Shown: positions 41,420-52,090, counted from the stretch's first letter. The stretch is DNA of 64,000 bases from Polydactylus sextarius (GCA_016801845.1 CM028924.1:10908825-10972824); one strand, 5' to 3'. Program-made: numbers and translations. The notes: generated by a model from the letters alone, not told the origin.

Positions 41420-42364
41420 TTATTTTAGCACTTCTACCAGAAATATAACCGTCAAATAAATTTTATATATATTCAGTCCGTACATCACAGGACTGAAGAG
41501 CGGTGGACATGTTAGAAAATATAATGATAAAAAGATTTGCAGCATGTTGGGTAAATGACTCATATTAAACCTACTCTGTAAGATTTCAAAGTAACAACCA
41601 ATAGAGAAGTTGAGCAGAGAAGCCAGGTGAGGTGTGCAGGTACTGACAGCTTTTCTTCTAGTTTCTTTAGATCCAGAGAGACAGATTTTAAGGATCCTGA
41701 TGTCAGTGTAAAGAATTAAAATGATAAGACCTAAGATGACGGTAAACATATGAAGAAATCCATATATGTTGTTGGCACTAGTGTCAGAACAAGCAAGTTT
41801 CACTATAGAGTAGTTGTCACAGTAAACTTTGTTAATGATGTTTCCACACAGCTGTAAAGGAGCACTGAGAGAAACCATTACAGCAACTTCAGAAAAAGGG
41901 AAAAACCATATGACAGCTATCAGAATGGCGACCTTGTTTGACGTCATACGTGTGTTATATTGCAGTGGATGACAGATGGCGAGATATCTGTCGTAAGACA
42001 TGATGGTTAAGTTGCAAAATTGTACGTTTGCATATGTAAATAACCAGAAAATCTGCAGGAAACAGAGTGAAGCAGAAACTGTGTGAATGTCAGAGAGGAT
42101 GTGAGGCAGCAGCAGTGGGAACAACCCTGTACTACCATACAGTTCATTTACAAACAGGCTGCAAAGGAACAGGTACATAGGTTCATGTAAGTTTCTGTTC
42201 ACACAGATGATCACTATCAACATCAAGTTGGCAAAGATTATTATTATATATAACAACAAGACAATCAAGAAACAGAAATATTTAAAATATCCAGTGTCAA
42301 AGTAGGCAGCCAGAATAAAATATGAACCATGTGTAGAGTTCATCATTATCTTCCTGTGGTCCAT
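41420..42364 (-). CDS. Olfactory receptor (OR-14), minus gene of unit 2, altered tail and no promoter module
   Basis: 314 residues, close copy of OR-12 with the same SPVMY, LYTDIRI and replaced tail YKIYLTVIFLVEVLK. Specific change: LLLPHILSDIHTVS, where the others have LLLLH or LLLFH, placing Pro in TM2-EL1. Upstream it reaches the palindrome within about 190 bp, so it too lacks the TTAAAAG module. Confidence 0.88.
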   Translation of the reverse strand: MDHRKIMMNSTHGSYFILAAYFDTGYFKYFCFLIVLLLYIIIIFANLMLIVIICVNRNLHEPMYLFLCSLFVNELYGSTGLFPLLLPHILSDIHTVSASLCFLQIFWLFTYANVQFCNLTIMSYDRYLAICHPLQYNTRMTSNKVAILIAVIWFFPFSEVAVMVSLSAPLQLCGNIINKVYCDNYSIVKLACSDTSANNIYGFLHMFTVILGLIILILYTDIRILKICLSGSKETRRKAVSTCTPHLASLLNFSIGCYFEILQSRFNMSHLPNMLQIFLSLYFLTCPPLFSPVMYGLNIYKIYLTVIFLVEVLK

Positions 42365-42550
42365 GTCAGATGAACATTTTACTGTGGGTTGTTAAATTTT
42401 CATCAAGTCTTGGATCAACAGCATCATTAAAAACAAATAATATATATTCTGCTCACAGTTAAAACATGAAATCAAAAGTGACTGATCAGGTTAACTTGAT
42501 GGTGATAGTATACTATAATAATAGTAGAGATAATATGATGTTTGATGTTT

Positions 42551-42593
42551 GGGCCCATTGTCATATCCTATCGAAGGATATGACAATGGGCCC
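42551..42593. repeat. Junction palindrome, units 2/3
   Basis: Same 19-bp arms and 5-bp loop as at 38947-38989. Confidence 0.95.
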
Positions 42594-42967
42594 CTAGCAT
42601 AATATGTTGATATAATATTCTGATAATTTTTTTTGTCCCCTATCAGTCAGGGGTCCTTGGATCTCCCACTGGATGTAGAATGAGCGGCAGTAAACTATAT
42701 TTATCATTTCAGATGCACAGTCCTGCTTCAACAGATATTTTGATAAAAGTAATTTAGAAGTAATGCAGAAGTAATGTAACGCATTATATTTTAGAGGCAG
42801 TAATATTATAATGTAACTAATTACTTTGAAATAATAGCAAATAGTAATCTATAATGTATTACATTTTGAAAGTAACTTGTCCAACACCGTTTAACATACA
42901 GTATAATAAGCTAAAAGTCTGATGATCATGTCAGTTTCCTGTGATAGTGACAATGATGATCATGATG

Positions 42968-43025
42968 ATGATTATGATGTCAAGCTGCTGCAGTGTGAAG
43001 GTTAAAAGGAGCTGAAACAGAGCTG
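42968..43025 (+). promoter_or_regulatory. Putative OR-15 proximal promoter, CRE-like site altered
   Basis: Here the element reads ATTATGATGTCAAG: the central CG of TGACGTCA is TG, and the preceding GAT tract is 12 bp shorter. The GTGAAGGTTAAAAGGAGCTG box is unchanged. Confidence 0.55.
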
Positions 43026-43267
43026 CAGTTCTGAGAGGAGTCACCAGGTGAACATCAGGCCTCATCATCTGTTTTTCAGATAAACTCTCTCTACTAACAT
43101 TATATTATACTATCACCACAGTGAGTAGTTAATCTGACTGGTCACTTTCATGGTTTAACTGTGAGCAGAATGAATGTTATTTGTTTTTAATGATGCTGCT
43201 GATCCAAAACACAGACGTACAAGACTTGATGATAATTTAACAACCCACAGTAAAATGTTCATCTGAC

Positions 43268-44212
43268 ATGAACCACAGGAAGATCACAATGAACACTACA
43301 CATGGTTCATATTTTATTCTGGCTGCCTACTTTGACACTGGATATTTCAAATATTTCTGTTTCTTGATTGTCTTGTTGTTATATATAATAATAATCTTTG
43401 CCAACATGCTGCTGATAGTGATCATCTGTGTGAACAGAAACTTACATGAACCTATGTACCTGTTCCTTTGCAGCCTGTTTGTAAATGAACTGTATGGTAG
43501 TACAGGGTTGTTCCCACTGCTGCTGTTTCACATCCTCTCTGACATTCACACTGTTTCTGCTTCACTCTGTTTCCTGCAGATTTTCTGGTTATTTACATAT
43601 GCAAACGTACAATTGTGCAACTTAACCATCATGTCTTACGACAGATATCTCGCCATCTGTCATCCTCTGCAATATAACACACGTATGACGTCAAACAAGG
43701 TCGCCATTCTGATAGCTGTCATATGGTTTTTCCCTTTTTCTGAAGTTGCTGTAATGGTTTCTCTCAGTGCTCCTTTACAGCTGTGTGGAAACATCATTAA
43801 CAAAGTTTACTGTGACAACTACTCTATAGTGAAACTTGCTTGTTCTGATGTAACTGTCAACAACGTCTATGGACTCGTTTACACATTCATTATAATAGGT
43901 TGTGTCGTATTTGTGACCTTTTACACGTACATCAAGATCCTCAAAGTGTGTTTCAGTGGATGTAAACAGACCAGACAGAAAGCTATCAGCACCTGCACAC
44001 CTCACCTGGCTTCTCTGCTAAACTTTTGCATCGGTGGTTTCTTTGAACTGACGCAGAGCAGGTTTAATATGAACCGTTTACCCAACATGCTGCGGATATT
44101 TCTGTCTCTGTACTGGTTGACATGTCAGCCGCTTCTCAATCCCATTCTGTATGGTCTGAATTTATCCAAAATACGCATAATATGTAAAAGTATTGTCTTT
44201 GGGAAAATGTAA
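43268..44212 (+). CDS. Olfactory receptor (OR-15), plus gene of array unit 3
   Basis: Odorant receptor, 314 residues. Starts MNHRKITMNTTHGSYF (Asn2 instead of Asp). LLLFHILSDIHTVS and VQLCNL in TM2-TM3 are shared with its opposite-strand neighbour OR-16, including the synonymous spelling CAATTG for Gln-Leu. C-terminal third plus-type: VTVNNVYGL, FFELTQSRFNMNRL, NPILYGL, CKSIVFGKM. MSYDRYLAIC at 122-131. ATTAAA at 44251-44256. Confidence 0.95.
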   Translation: MNHRKITMNTTHGSYFILAAYFDTGYFKYFCFLIVLLLYIIIIFANMLLIVIICVNRNLHEPMYLFLCSLFVNELYGSTGLFPLLLFHILSDIHTVSASLCFLQIFWLFTYANVQLCNLTIMSYDRYLAICHPLQYNTRMTSNKVAILIAVIWFFPFSEVAVMVSLSAPLQLCGNIINKVYCDNYSIVKLACSDVTVNNVYGLVYTFIIIGCVVFVTFYTYIKILKVCFSGCKQTRQKAISTCTPHLASLLNFCIGGFFELTQSRFNMNRLPNMLRIFLSLYWLTCQPLLNPILYGLNLSKIRIICKSIVFGKM

Positions 44213-45022
44213 ACTCATAATAAGTCATGTTGATTTTTATTAATGTCAACATTAAAGACTCAAAAAATGTGCACAAATGTCTCTGTATTGTTTTTATTCA
44301 AACTTTATTTTAACTCAAGAACTCAAGAAATACAATGAGAGACCTAAGTAACATAAAAAGTTACTATAATTAAAGTCAAAGGAGGAAAATAATAAGTTCA
44401 TCTGTTTTGAACCAGAACATCTTATGATGAAGTGTGAGAGGAGAATAAGAGATGGAACATCAGGAGAAATATTTACTTGTACTGATATAAAGCAATTGCT
44501 GATCTGCATTTAAAAGGTAGATATTTGGAGATGTGTTTCACTTTGTGTAACTGAAGTCAAAGTCTTGTCCATAATCTAAATACGATGACTGGATAACTGG
44601 ACCTAATATTACTGCAGGACCCTCAGGAGCTGAAGTCCTCACAGCACATGCAAACTCCCTACAAAATCCCTACAACAGGGTCCATCAGGGGTCTTATAGG
44701 GTTACTGCAGGTCCTGAAGCGTCTGCTATGAGCAGTCCAGTCTATATAACCAAATCTGGCACAAGGTTAAACACTTTCACACTTTGGGTGTTGTCCTCCA
44801 TTAAATTTTTTCATCACAAATCATGTTTGTGATTTTTGTAGACAGGACTTCAAGTGCTCTTCCAGTACTCTGGAATAAATTTTCCTCTGTTGGATTTGTA
44901 GGATGGTACCCAGATAATTGGAGCAAACCTTCTGGTTATGAAAACAGAACTACTTTGACAGCACTATCCCTGATATAACACTAAAGATCAGTGTCAAGAG
45001 GGACAACCCAATGATTTCTACA

Positions 45023-45967
45023 TTATTTTAGCACTTCTACCAGAAATATAACCGTCAAATAAATTTTATATATATTCAGTCCGTACATCACAGGACTGAA
45101 GAGCGGTGGACATGTTAGAAAATATAATGATAAAAAGATTTGCAGCATGTTGGGTAAATGACTCATATTAAACCTACTCTGTAAGATTTCAAAGTAACAA
45201 CCAATAGAGAAGTTGAGCAGAGAAGCCAGGTGAGGTGTGCAGGTACTGACAGCTTTTCTTCTAGTTTCTTTAGATCCAGAGAGACAGATTTTAAGGATCC
45301 TGATGTCAGTGTAAAGAATTAAAATGATAAGACCTAAGATGACGGTAAACATATGAAGAAATCCATATATGTTGTTGGCACTAGTGTCAGAACAAGCAAG
45401 TTTCACTATAGAGTAGTTGTCACAGTAAACTTTGTTAATGATGTTTCCACACAGCTGTAAAGGAGCACTGAGAGAAACCATTACAGCAACTTCAGAAAAA
45501 GGGAAAAACCATATGACAGCTATCAGAATGGCGACCTTGTTTGACGTCATACGTGTGTTATATTGCAGTGGATGACAGATGGCGAGATATCTGTCGTAAG
45601 ACATGATGGTTAAGTTGCACAATTGTACGTTTGCATATGTAAATAACCAGAAAATCTGCAGGAAACAGAGTGAAGCAGAAACAGTGTGAATGTCAGAGAG
45701 GATGTGAAACAGCAGCAGTGGGAACAACCCTGTACTACCATACAGTTCATTTACAAACAGGCTGCAAAGGAACAGGTACATAGGTTCATGTAAGTTTCTG
45801 TTCATACAGATAATCACTATCAACATCAAGTTGGCAAAGATTATTATTATATATAACAACAAGACAATCAAGAAACAGAAATATTTAAAATATCCAGTGT
45901 CAAAGTAGGCAGCCAGAATAAAATATGAACCATGTGTAGAGTTCATCATTATCTTCCTGTGGTCCAT
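45023..45967 (-). CDS. Olfactory receptor (OR-16), minus gene of unit 3, altered tail and no promoter module
   Basis: 314 residues. Same C-terminal features as OR-12 and OR-14 (LYTDIRI, SPVMY, YKIYLTVIFLVEVLK). In TM1-TM3 it instead carries CMNRNLHEP, LLLFH and VQLCNL; the last two match OR-15 on the opposite strand and not OR-12 or OR-14, which suggests a local conversion tract. MSYDRYLAIC at 122-131. No promoter module before the palindrome. Confidence 0.88.
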   Translation of the reverse strand: MDHRKIMMNSTHGSYFILAAYFDTGYFKYFCFLIVLLLYIIIIFANLMLIVIICMNRNLHEPMYLFLCSLFVNELYGSTGLFPLLLFHILSDIHTVSASLCFLQIFWLFTYANVQLCNLTIMSYDRYLAICHPLQYNTRMTSNKVAILIAVIWFFPFSEVAVMVSLSAPLQLCGNIINKVYCDNYSIVKLACSDTSANNIYGFLHMFTVILGLIILILYTDIRILKICLSGSKETRRKAVSTCTPHLASLLNFSIGCYFEILQSRFNMSHLPNMLQIFLSLYFLTCPPLFSPVMYGLNIYKIYLTVIFLVEVLK

Positions 45968-46153
45968 GTCAGATGAACATTTTACTGTGGGTTGTTAAAT
46001 TTTCATCAAGTCTTGGATCAACAGCATCATTAAAAACAAATAATATATATTCTGCTCACAGTTAAAACATGAAATCAAAAGTGACTGATCAGGTTAACTT
46101 GATGGTGATAGTATACTATAATAATAGTAGAGATAATATGATGTTTGATGTTT

Positions 46154-46196
46154 GGGCCCATTGTCATATCCTATCGAAGGATATGACAATGGGCCC
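46154..46196. repeat. Junction palindrome, units 3/4
   Basis: Same 19-bp arms and 5-bp loop as the other two. Confidence 0.95.
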
Positions 46197-46584
46197 CTAG
46201 CATAATATGTTGATATAATATTCTGATAATTTTTTTGTCCCCTATCAGTCTCTGGGGTCCTTGGATCTCCCACTGGATGTAGAATGAGCGGCAGTAAACT
46301 ATATTTATCATTTCAGATGCACAGTCCTGCTTCAACAGATATTTTGATAAAAGTAATTTAGAAGTAATGCAGAAGTAATGTAACGCATTATATTTTAGAG
46401 GCAGTAATATTATAATGTAACTAATTACTTTGAAATAATAGCAAATAGTAATCTATAATGTATTACATTTTGAAAGTAACTTGTCCAACACCGTTTAACA
46501 TACAGTATAATAAGCTAAAAGTCTGATGATCATGTCAGTTTCCTGTGATAATGACAATGATGATCATGATGATGATAATGATGA

Positions 46585-46640
46585 TGATTATGACGTCAAG
46601 CTGCTGCAGTGTGAAGGTTAAAAGGAGCTGAAACAGAGCT
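46585..46640 (+). promoter_or_regulatory. Putative OR-17 proximal promoter
   Basis: ATTATGACGTCAAG then GTGAAGGTTAAAAGGAGCTG, as for OR-11 and OR-13. Confidence 0.55.
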
Positions 46641-46883
46641 GCAGTTCTGAGAGGAGTCATCAGGTGAACATCAGGCCTCATCATCTGTTTTTCAGATAAA
46701 CTCTCTCTACTAACATTATATTATACTATCACCACAGTGAGTAGTTAATCTGATTGGTCACTTTCATGGTTTAACTGTGAGCAGAATGAATGTTATTTGT
46801 TTTTAATGATGCTGCTGATCCAAAACACAGACGTACAAGACTTGATGATAATTTAACAACCCACAGTAAAATGTTCATCTGAC

Positions 46884-47828
46884 ATGGACCACAGGAAGAT
46901 AATGATGAACACTACACATGGTTCATATTTTATTCTGGCTGCCTACTTTGACACTGGATATTTTAAATATTTCTGTTTCTTGATTGTCTTGTTGTTATAT
47001 ATAATAATAATCTGTGCCAACGTGCTGTTGATAGTGATCATCTTTGTGAACAGAAACTTACATGAACCTATGTACCTGTTCCTTTGCAGCCTGTTTGTAA
47101 ATGAACTGTATGGTAGTACAGGGTTGTTCCCACTGCTGCTGCTTCACATCCTCTCTGACATTCACACTGTTTCTGCTTCACTCTGTTTCCTGCAGATTTT
47201 CTGGTTATTTACATATGCAAACGTACAACTGTGCAACTTAACCATCATGTCTTACGACAGATATCTCGCCATCTGTCATCCTCTGCAATATAACACACGT
47301 ATGACGTCAAACAAGGTCGCCATTCTGATAGCTGTCATATGGTTTTTCCCTTTTTCTGAAGTTGCTGTAATGGTTTCTCTCAGTGCTCCTTTACAGCTTT
47401 GTGGAAACATCATTAACAAAGTTTACTGTGACAACTACTCTATAGTGAAACTTGCTTGTTCTGATATAACTGTCAACAACGTCTATGGACTCGTTTACAC
47501 ATTCATTATAATAGGTTGTGTCGTATTTGTGACCTTTTACACGTACATCAAGATCCTCAAAGTGTGTTTCAGTGGATGTAAACAGACCAGACAGAAAGCT
47601 ATCAGCACCTGCACACCTCACCTGGCTTCTCTGCTAAACTTTTGCATCGGTGGTTTCTTTGAACTGACGCAGAGCAGGTTTAATATGAACCGTTTACCCA
47701 ACATGCTGCGGATATTTCTGTCTCTGTACTGGTTGACATGTCAGCCGCTTCTCAATCCCATTCTGTATGGTCTGAATTTATCCAAAATACGCAAAATATG
47801 TAAAAGTATTGTCTTTGGGAAAATGTAA
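46884..47828 (+). CDS. Olfactory receptor (OR-17), plus gene of array unit 4
   Basis: Odorant receptor, 314 residues, MDHRKIMMNTTHGSYF (IMM as in minus genes, not ITM as in the other plus genes). ICANVLLIVIIFVNRNLHEP has Phe where the rest have Cys. VQLCNL in TM3, MSYDRYLAIC at 122-131, ITVNNVYGLVYTF, NPILYGL, and IRKICKSIVFGKM with Lys for Ile. ATTAAA at 47867-47872. Confidence 0.95.
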   Translation: MDHRKIMMNTTHGSYFILAAYFDTGYFKYFCFLIVLLLYIIIICANVLLIVIIFVNRNLHEPMYLFLCSLFVNELYGSTGLFPLLLLHILSDIHTVSASLCFLQIFWLFTYANVQLCNLTIMSYDRYLAICHPLQYNTRMTSNKVAILIAVIWFFPFSEVAVMVSLSAPLQLCGNIINKVYCDNYSIVKLACSDITVNNVYGLVYTFIIIGCVVFVTFYTYIKILKVCFSGCKQTRQKAISTCTPHLASLLNFCIGGFFELTQSRFNMNRLPNMLRIFLSLYWLTCQPLLNPILYGLNLSKIRKICKSIVFGKM

Positions 47829-48668
47829 ACTCATAATAAGTCATGTTGATTTTTATTAATGTCAACATTAAAGACTCAAAAAATGTGCACAAATGTCTCT
47901 GCATCGTTTTTATTCAAACTTTATTTTAACTCAAGAACTCAAGAAATACAATGAGAGACCTAAGTAACATAAAAAGTTACTATAATTAAAGTCAAAGGAG
48001 GAAAATAATAAGTTCATCTGTTTTAAACCAGAACATCTTATGATGAAGTGTGAGAGGAGAATAAGAGATGGAACATCAGGAGAAATATTTACTTGTACTG
48101 ATATAGAGCAATTGCTGATCTGCATTTAAAAGGTAGATATTTGGAGATGTGTTTCACTTTGTGTAACTGAAGTCAAAGTCTTGTCCATAATCTAAATACG
48201 ATGACTGGATAACTGGACCTGATATTACTGCAGGACCCTCAGGAGCTGAAGTCCTCACAGCACATGCAAACTCCCTACAAAATCCCTACAAGAGGGTCCA
48301 TCAGGGGTCTTATAGGGTTACTGCAGGTCCTGAAGCCTCTGCTATGAGCAGTCCAGTCTATATAACCAAATCTGGCACAAGGTTAAACACTTTCACACTT
48401 TGGGTGTTGTCCTCCATTAAATTTTTTCATCACAAATCATGTTTGTGATTTTTGTAGACAGGACTTCAAGTGCTCTTCCAGTACTCTGGAATAACCTTTC
48501 CTCCGTTGGATTTGTAGGATGGTACCCAGATAATTGGAGCAAACCTTCTGGTTATGAAAACAGAACTACTTTGCCAGCACTATCCCTGATATAACACTGA
48601 ACAGCAGTGTCAGCAGGTATAACCCAATAATTTCTTTGTTATTTTAGCACTTTTACCAGAAATATAAC

Positions 48669-49242
48669 CTTTAGATTCAATGTTTCTTTCACCCAATGAT
48701 GTTTCCAGTCCAAAAAAGCACTTCCTGGATGGTGTTGGATGGTTTACAAAAACGTATTTGAGCTCAATCTAATAATCTTGGGTCTCCACAAACTTCTATT
48801 ACTACCTGTTTACTGGTGTCCACCACAATAAGGGTATACATACCATAGTGGTGTGCAATAAGGGGTGCACATATCACTATAGAGGCTGCGTGCTGAGGAA
48901 AGGTGGGGCTTATTTTGTCTCTCTAATCCAGAGGCAGATGAGGTGTGAAACCAAGACACAAATAAATTAAAGGCCTGAGGCACAAAGAGGCACTTTATTA
49001 CTACTTGATCTTAGACTTACGTTTCAAAAGCCATGATGGTGTCCACCTCAGTTCTGAATGAACTGTTTGAATGACAAAAAAAAAAAAAAAAAAAAACTGA
49101 TTACTCAGTTTGGCCACAGTTGTGAGGATAGTCATGCAGGAAAGACACAACATTGTTTTGTTTGGGACTAATAAAGAAACTTCATATTGAATGACATAGT
49201 GGTCAATTTCAGGACAGTGTTTCTTCAACCATCCAATAATAT
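48669..49242. other. Intergenic, no recognised gene
   Basis: Unique DNA after the array, with a long A-run at about 49076-49096. A minus frame at 49001-49228 is unconvincing. Confidence 0.5.
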
Positions 49243-50460
49243 CCCCAGTCTAACTCAGTTGAAATGCATCTTCAGTGATGTGCCTGAGATCATCGGGCGT
49301 TTCGGGTCTTTGAACATCATACATCCTCCCAGCAGACCCAGCAGCACTGGTCCACTGATCGCTCTTCCTGATCCAGAGCCATCTGGAGGCTCTCTCTGCA
49401 GTCTGTGTGTACACTTTCTGCAAAGCCTCTGCACCCCACCTGGATGGGCTAACGGCGTGCTCTCCAGCCTCTTCTTTCCTTGGCACTGCTCCACCAGCTC
49501 CTGGTACTTGGACCACTTCTGCTCATTTGTTTCCTCAGGGCGGTCCTCCCATGGTACTGTCAGTTCTATCAGTAGAACTTGCCTTGAAGAGACTGAGGAT
49601 AGCGCCTCAATGTCTGGCCTCAATGATGTTGATGTGATGTGTGCTGTGAACTTGAGTCGCTTGCCCAAATCTGTTCTCATGTCCCAATCTGATGCTGGAA
49701 TGAGGAGGCCAGCTGCTGTTTTGGGCTGTGACTGAGGCTGCTCTCCAGCCCTGACGAAGACAGTGTTCCTCTTGTCATGATGTTGCTTTGTATTGTTGCT
49801 GGCTACGGTCCTGAAGATGGCTTCAGCAGCTACCTTCAACACCTGGTTTTCAACACCAGCGATAGCGCCCCTCTGCCAGTGCTTTCAGGCACCTGCTGAC
49901 AATTTGTTCAAGTGAACCTCTCCCAGACAAACAAGCTGGAGAGTCGCCCTTGGCCCAGAGAGGGAGGTTTGCAGCTCTGAGTAGGACAGTGTACACAGCC
50001 TGAACCATGAACTTGATGCGCTGGTGTTCTGCCTGCCAGATCTCCGCCCAGGACAACTTCCTGTCCAGCGCTCCCTCCCACGTCATCTATGCTCCCTGCT
50101 GCTGCATGCCACACCATCCTGCTGGTCCATTGCTCCTTAACACCTGCTCGCACCTCCTTCAGGACTAGTTGGCGTTTGTCCTTGCTGTGCGCCCTCTCGT
50201 AGCAAGGCTAAGGAAAGGCACCCAGCCCTGCTCACCCACTTGCCACTGTGCCCATCAAAGCCCTGTGCCTCAGCCAGGATTCTGTGGCCTCCAGACCTTC
50301 TTGGGCTTTCCACTTCCTGTCTGCTCACACCATGATATATGCTGATACCACTCTTGGATCCTTGGAGTCCTGATTGAGCATAGCCCTCTCGTCCAAGAGA
50401 CTCTGAACTCCTAGTTGAGGCTGCTGAAAGGGAGCTGGAGTTGAATAACATGTATCGAGA
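49243..50460 (-). mobile_element. Non-LTR retroelement fossil, C-terminal zinc knuckle and RLE-like nuclease region
   Basis: Read on the minus strand in several frames: VRAGVKEQWTSRMVW, then WQAEHQRIKFMVQAVYTVL and SPACLSGRGSLEQIVSRCLK, the worn form of a C..C...H...C knuckle. Next comes a 195-codon open frame (49842-49255) with DWDMRTDLGKRLKF, SLRPDIEALSSVSSRQVLLI and ELTVPWEDRPEE. RPD followed by ELTVPWED is the PD-(D/E)XK-type nuclease layout seen at the end of R2-like LINE proteins in fish. Several Cys/His are lost and frames shift, so it is dead. No reverse transcriptase part was found. Exact clade uncertain. Confidence 0.6.
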
Positions 50461-51166
50461 ATGAATCACATTTGATAAATAAAAGAACATAAAGCAATAC
50501 TGATTGGCCAAGGAGAATCTTGACAGAGCCAACAAGAGAACATCCTCAGGTCACCTTGCCAAAGGTCGAAGGATACATACACATCCATTTGTCCAGCACC
50601 CCTTAGCCACGAAACTGATACATTTACACAGAAAGTAATTAATAAAATACAACAAATGCGGACAAAATACACTGAATGAGTAATACAGTTTAATTAATAA
50701 TCATTTTTGCATTATCTAATGAATTTATGTTTAACAGGGAAGGAGGCTTTTTTTTTTTTTGATGGAACCACATCACTGAGTCCAACCCTTGATTATTTGT
50801 GGAACAGAGTTTTGTCATTAATAATAAAAATCTAGGCATAAAGTACAATACCAATCATCTTTAATAGCAATATCAATTAGAAGTTTCTCTATACCAATAC
50901 AAGTAAATGATTCATATGATATTCCACCTTTCATGGTTCATTTTATGATGTTCTGGTTTAAAATATTTGATGAACTTATTATTTTCCTTCTTTGACTTTT
51001 TAATTACATTTACTTTGTATGTTTCTTGAAGCCTTGGCAGTCTCTAATTCAGTGTATATAATTACAATAAACCTGACACAGAGACATTTACCCAAAAGTA
51101 TTTAATATTGAGAAGAATTGAAATCAATAGATGCACTTATTATTTCAGTCTGACAGATAAGATGCT
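50461..51166. other. Intergenic, 3' flank of OR-18
   Basis: AT-rich, T-run at about 50749-50760. Text near 50935-51000 (TTATGATGTTCTGGTTTAAA, ATTATTTTCCTTCTTTGACT) is the inverse of the array spacer (for example 37170-37230), so part of the tail-to-tail spacer exists here in diverged, inverted form. Confidence 0.55.
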
Positions 51167-52090
51167 TTATGTTCCAGCAGAAACAAGATTTTTGCACATC
51201 ACACGTATTTTAGAAATATTCAGTCCATACATTACAGGGTTCAAGAGCGGTGGACATGTTAGAAAATATAAGGATAAAAATATTCGCAGCATGTTGGGAA
51301 CACTGCTCATATTAAACCTGCTCTGTAAGATTTCAAAGAAACAACCGACAGAGAAGTTGATGAGAGAAGCCAGGTGAGGTGTGCAGGTACTGACGGCTTT
51401 TCTTCTAGTTTGTTTAGATCCACTGAAACACACTTTAAGGATCTTTAAATAGGTGTAAAATATTAAAGATGCAGGTAGTAAGATTGTCACAAATGTAGCA
51501 ACAAGTCCATAGATGTTATTAACTGTTGTGTCATGACAAGACAGTTTCACAATGGAGTAGTTGTCACAGTAAACTTTGTGAATGACGTTTCCACATAGGT
51601 GTAAACGGATAATCAAAGATATCAGAACAACAATTGCAAGAAAAGGAGTCAACCAACTTAAAACAATCAGCGTAGCGATCCTTTTATACGTCATATGTGT
51701 GGTATACTGCAGAGGAAGACAGATGGCGAAGTATCTGTCATAGGACATGACAGCTAGGATTGCAAATTCTACACTGCCATATGAATAAACACAGAAAATC
51801 TGCAGAAAACAAAATGAAACAGAAACAGTGTGAATGTCCGAGAGGATGTGAAGCATCAGGGATGGAAACAAACCTGTACTACCATACAGTTCATTTACAA
51901 ACAGGCTGCACAGGAACAGGTACATAGGTTCATGTAAGCTTCTGTTCATACAGATAATCACTATCAGCAGCACGTTGGCAAAGATTATTATTATATATAA
52001 CAACAAGACAATCAGAAAGAATAAGTAATTCAAATTGTTGGTGCTAAAATAGGCACTTAACTTGAAGTATGGGATGTAAGTTGAGTTCAT
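51167..52090 (-). CDS. Olfactory receptor (OR-18), teleost 7TM GPCR
   Basis: Odorant receptor, 307 residues from MNSTYIPYF. The frame is open 21 codons further upstream (to 52153), but that part is Cys- and Arg-rich with no match in other genes, and GGAGGATGAAC gives a better start. NST at 2-4. RSLHEPMYLF, MSYDRYFAIC at 115-124 (Phe for Leu), LPLQY, KAVSTCTPHL near 231, LLNPVMYGL, tail MCKNLVSAGT. Its 3' end resembles OR-9, with the same NISKIRVMCKNLVSA. EL2 is distinctive: IIRLHLCGNVIHKVYC. Confidence 0.94.
   Translation of the reverse strand: MNSTYIPYFKLSAYFSTNNLNYLFFLIVLLLYIIIIFANVLLIVIICMNRSLHEPMYLFLCSLFVNELYGSTGLFPSLMLHILSDIHTVSVSFCFLQIFCVYSYGSVEFAILAVMSYDRYFAICLPLQYTTHMTYKRIATLIVLSWLTPFLAIVVLISLIIRLHLCGNVIHKVYCDNYSIVKLSCHDTTVNNIYGLVATFVTILLPASLIFYTYLKILKVCFSGSKQTRRKAVSTCTPHLASLINFSVGCFFEILQSRFNMSSVPNMLRIFLSLYFLTCPPLLNPVMYGLNISKIRVMCKNLVSAGT

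Larger units (their letters stand above)
38990..42550. repeat. 3.6 kb tandem array, unit 2 (OR-13 plus, OR-14 minus)
   Basis: Near-identical to unit 1 apart from scattered substitutions and the palindrome arm at its left end. The 40621-41419 spacer is gene-free and recurs in all units. Confidence 0.92.
42594..46153. repeat. 3.6 kb tandem array, unit 3 (OR-15 plus, OR-16 minus)
   Basis: Third unit. It has an extra 12-13 bp in the spacer (ACTCCCTACAAAATCCCTACAA near 44653), which is also in unit 4 but not in units 1 or 2, so units 3 and 4 are closest there. Confidence 0.92.
46197..48668. repeat. 3.6 kb tandem array, unit 4, without the minus gene
   Basis: Contains OR-17 and the full spacer, then continues through CCAGAAATATAACC (about 48655-48668) into TTTAGATTCAATG, where units 1-3 pass into the minus gene's tail. 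It therefore shows the flank without the minus gene. Spacer 47829-48668 holds no gene. Confidence 0.88.

Noticed and set aside
49187..49735. 182-codon plus frame
   Set aside because: Antisense of the retroelement frame at 49255-49842, which has recognisable family wording.
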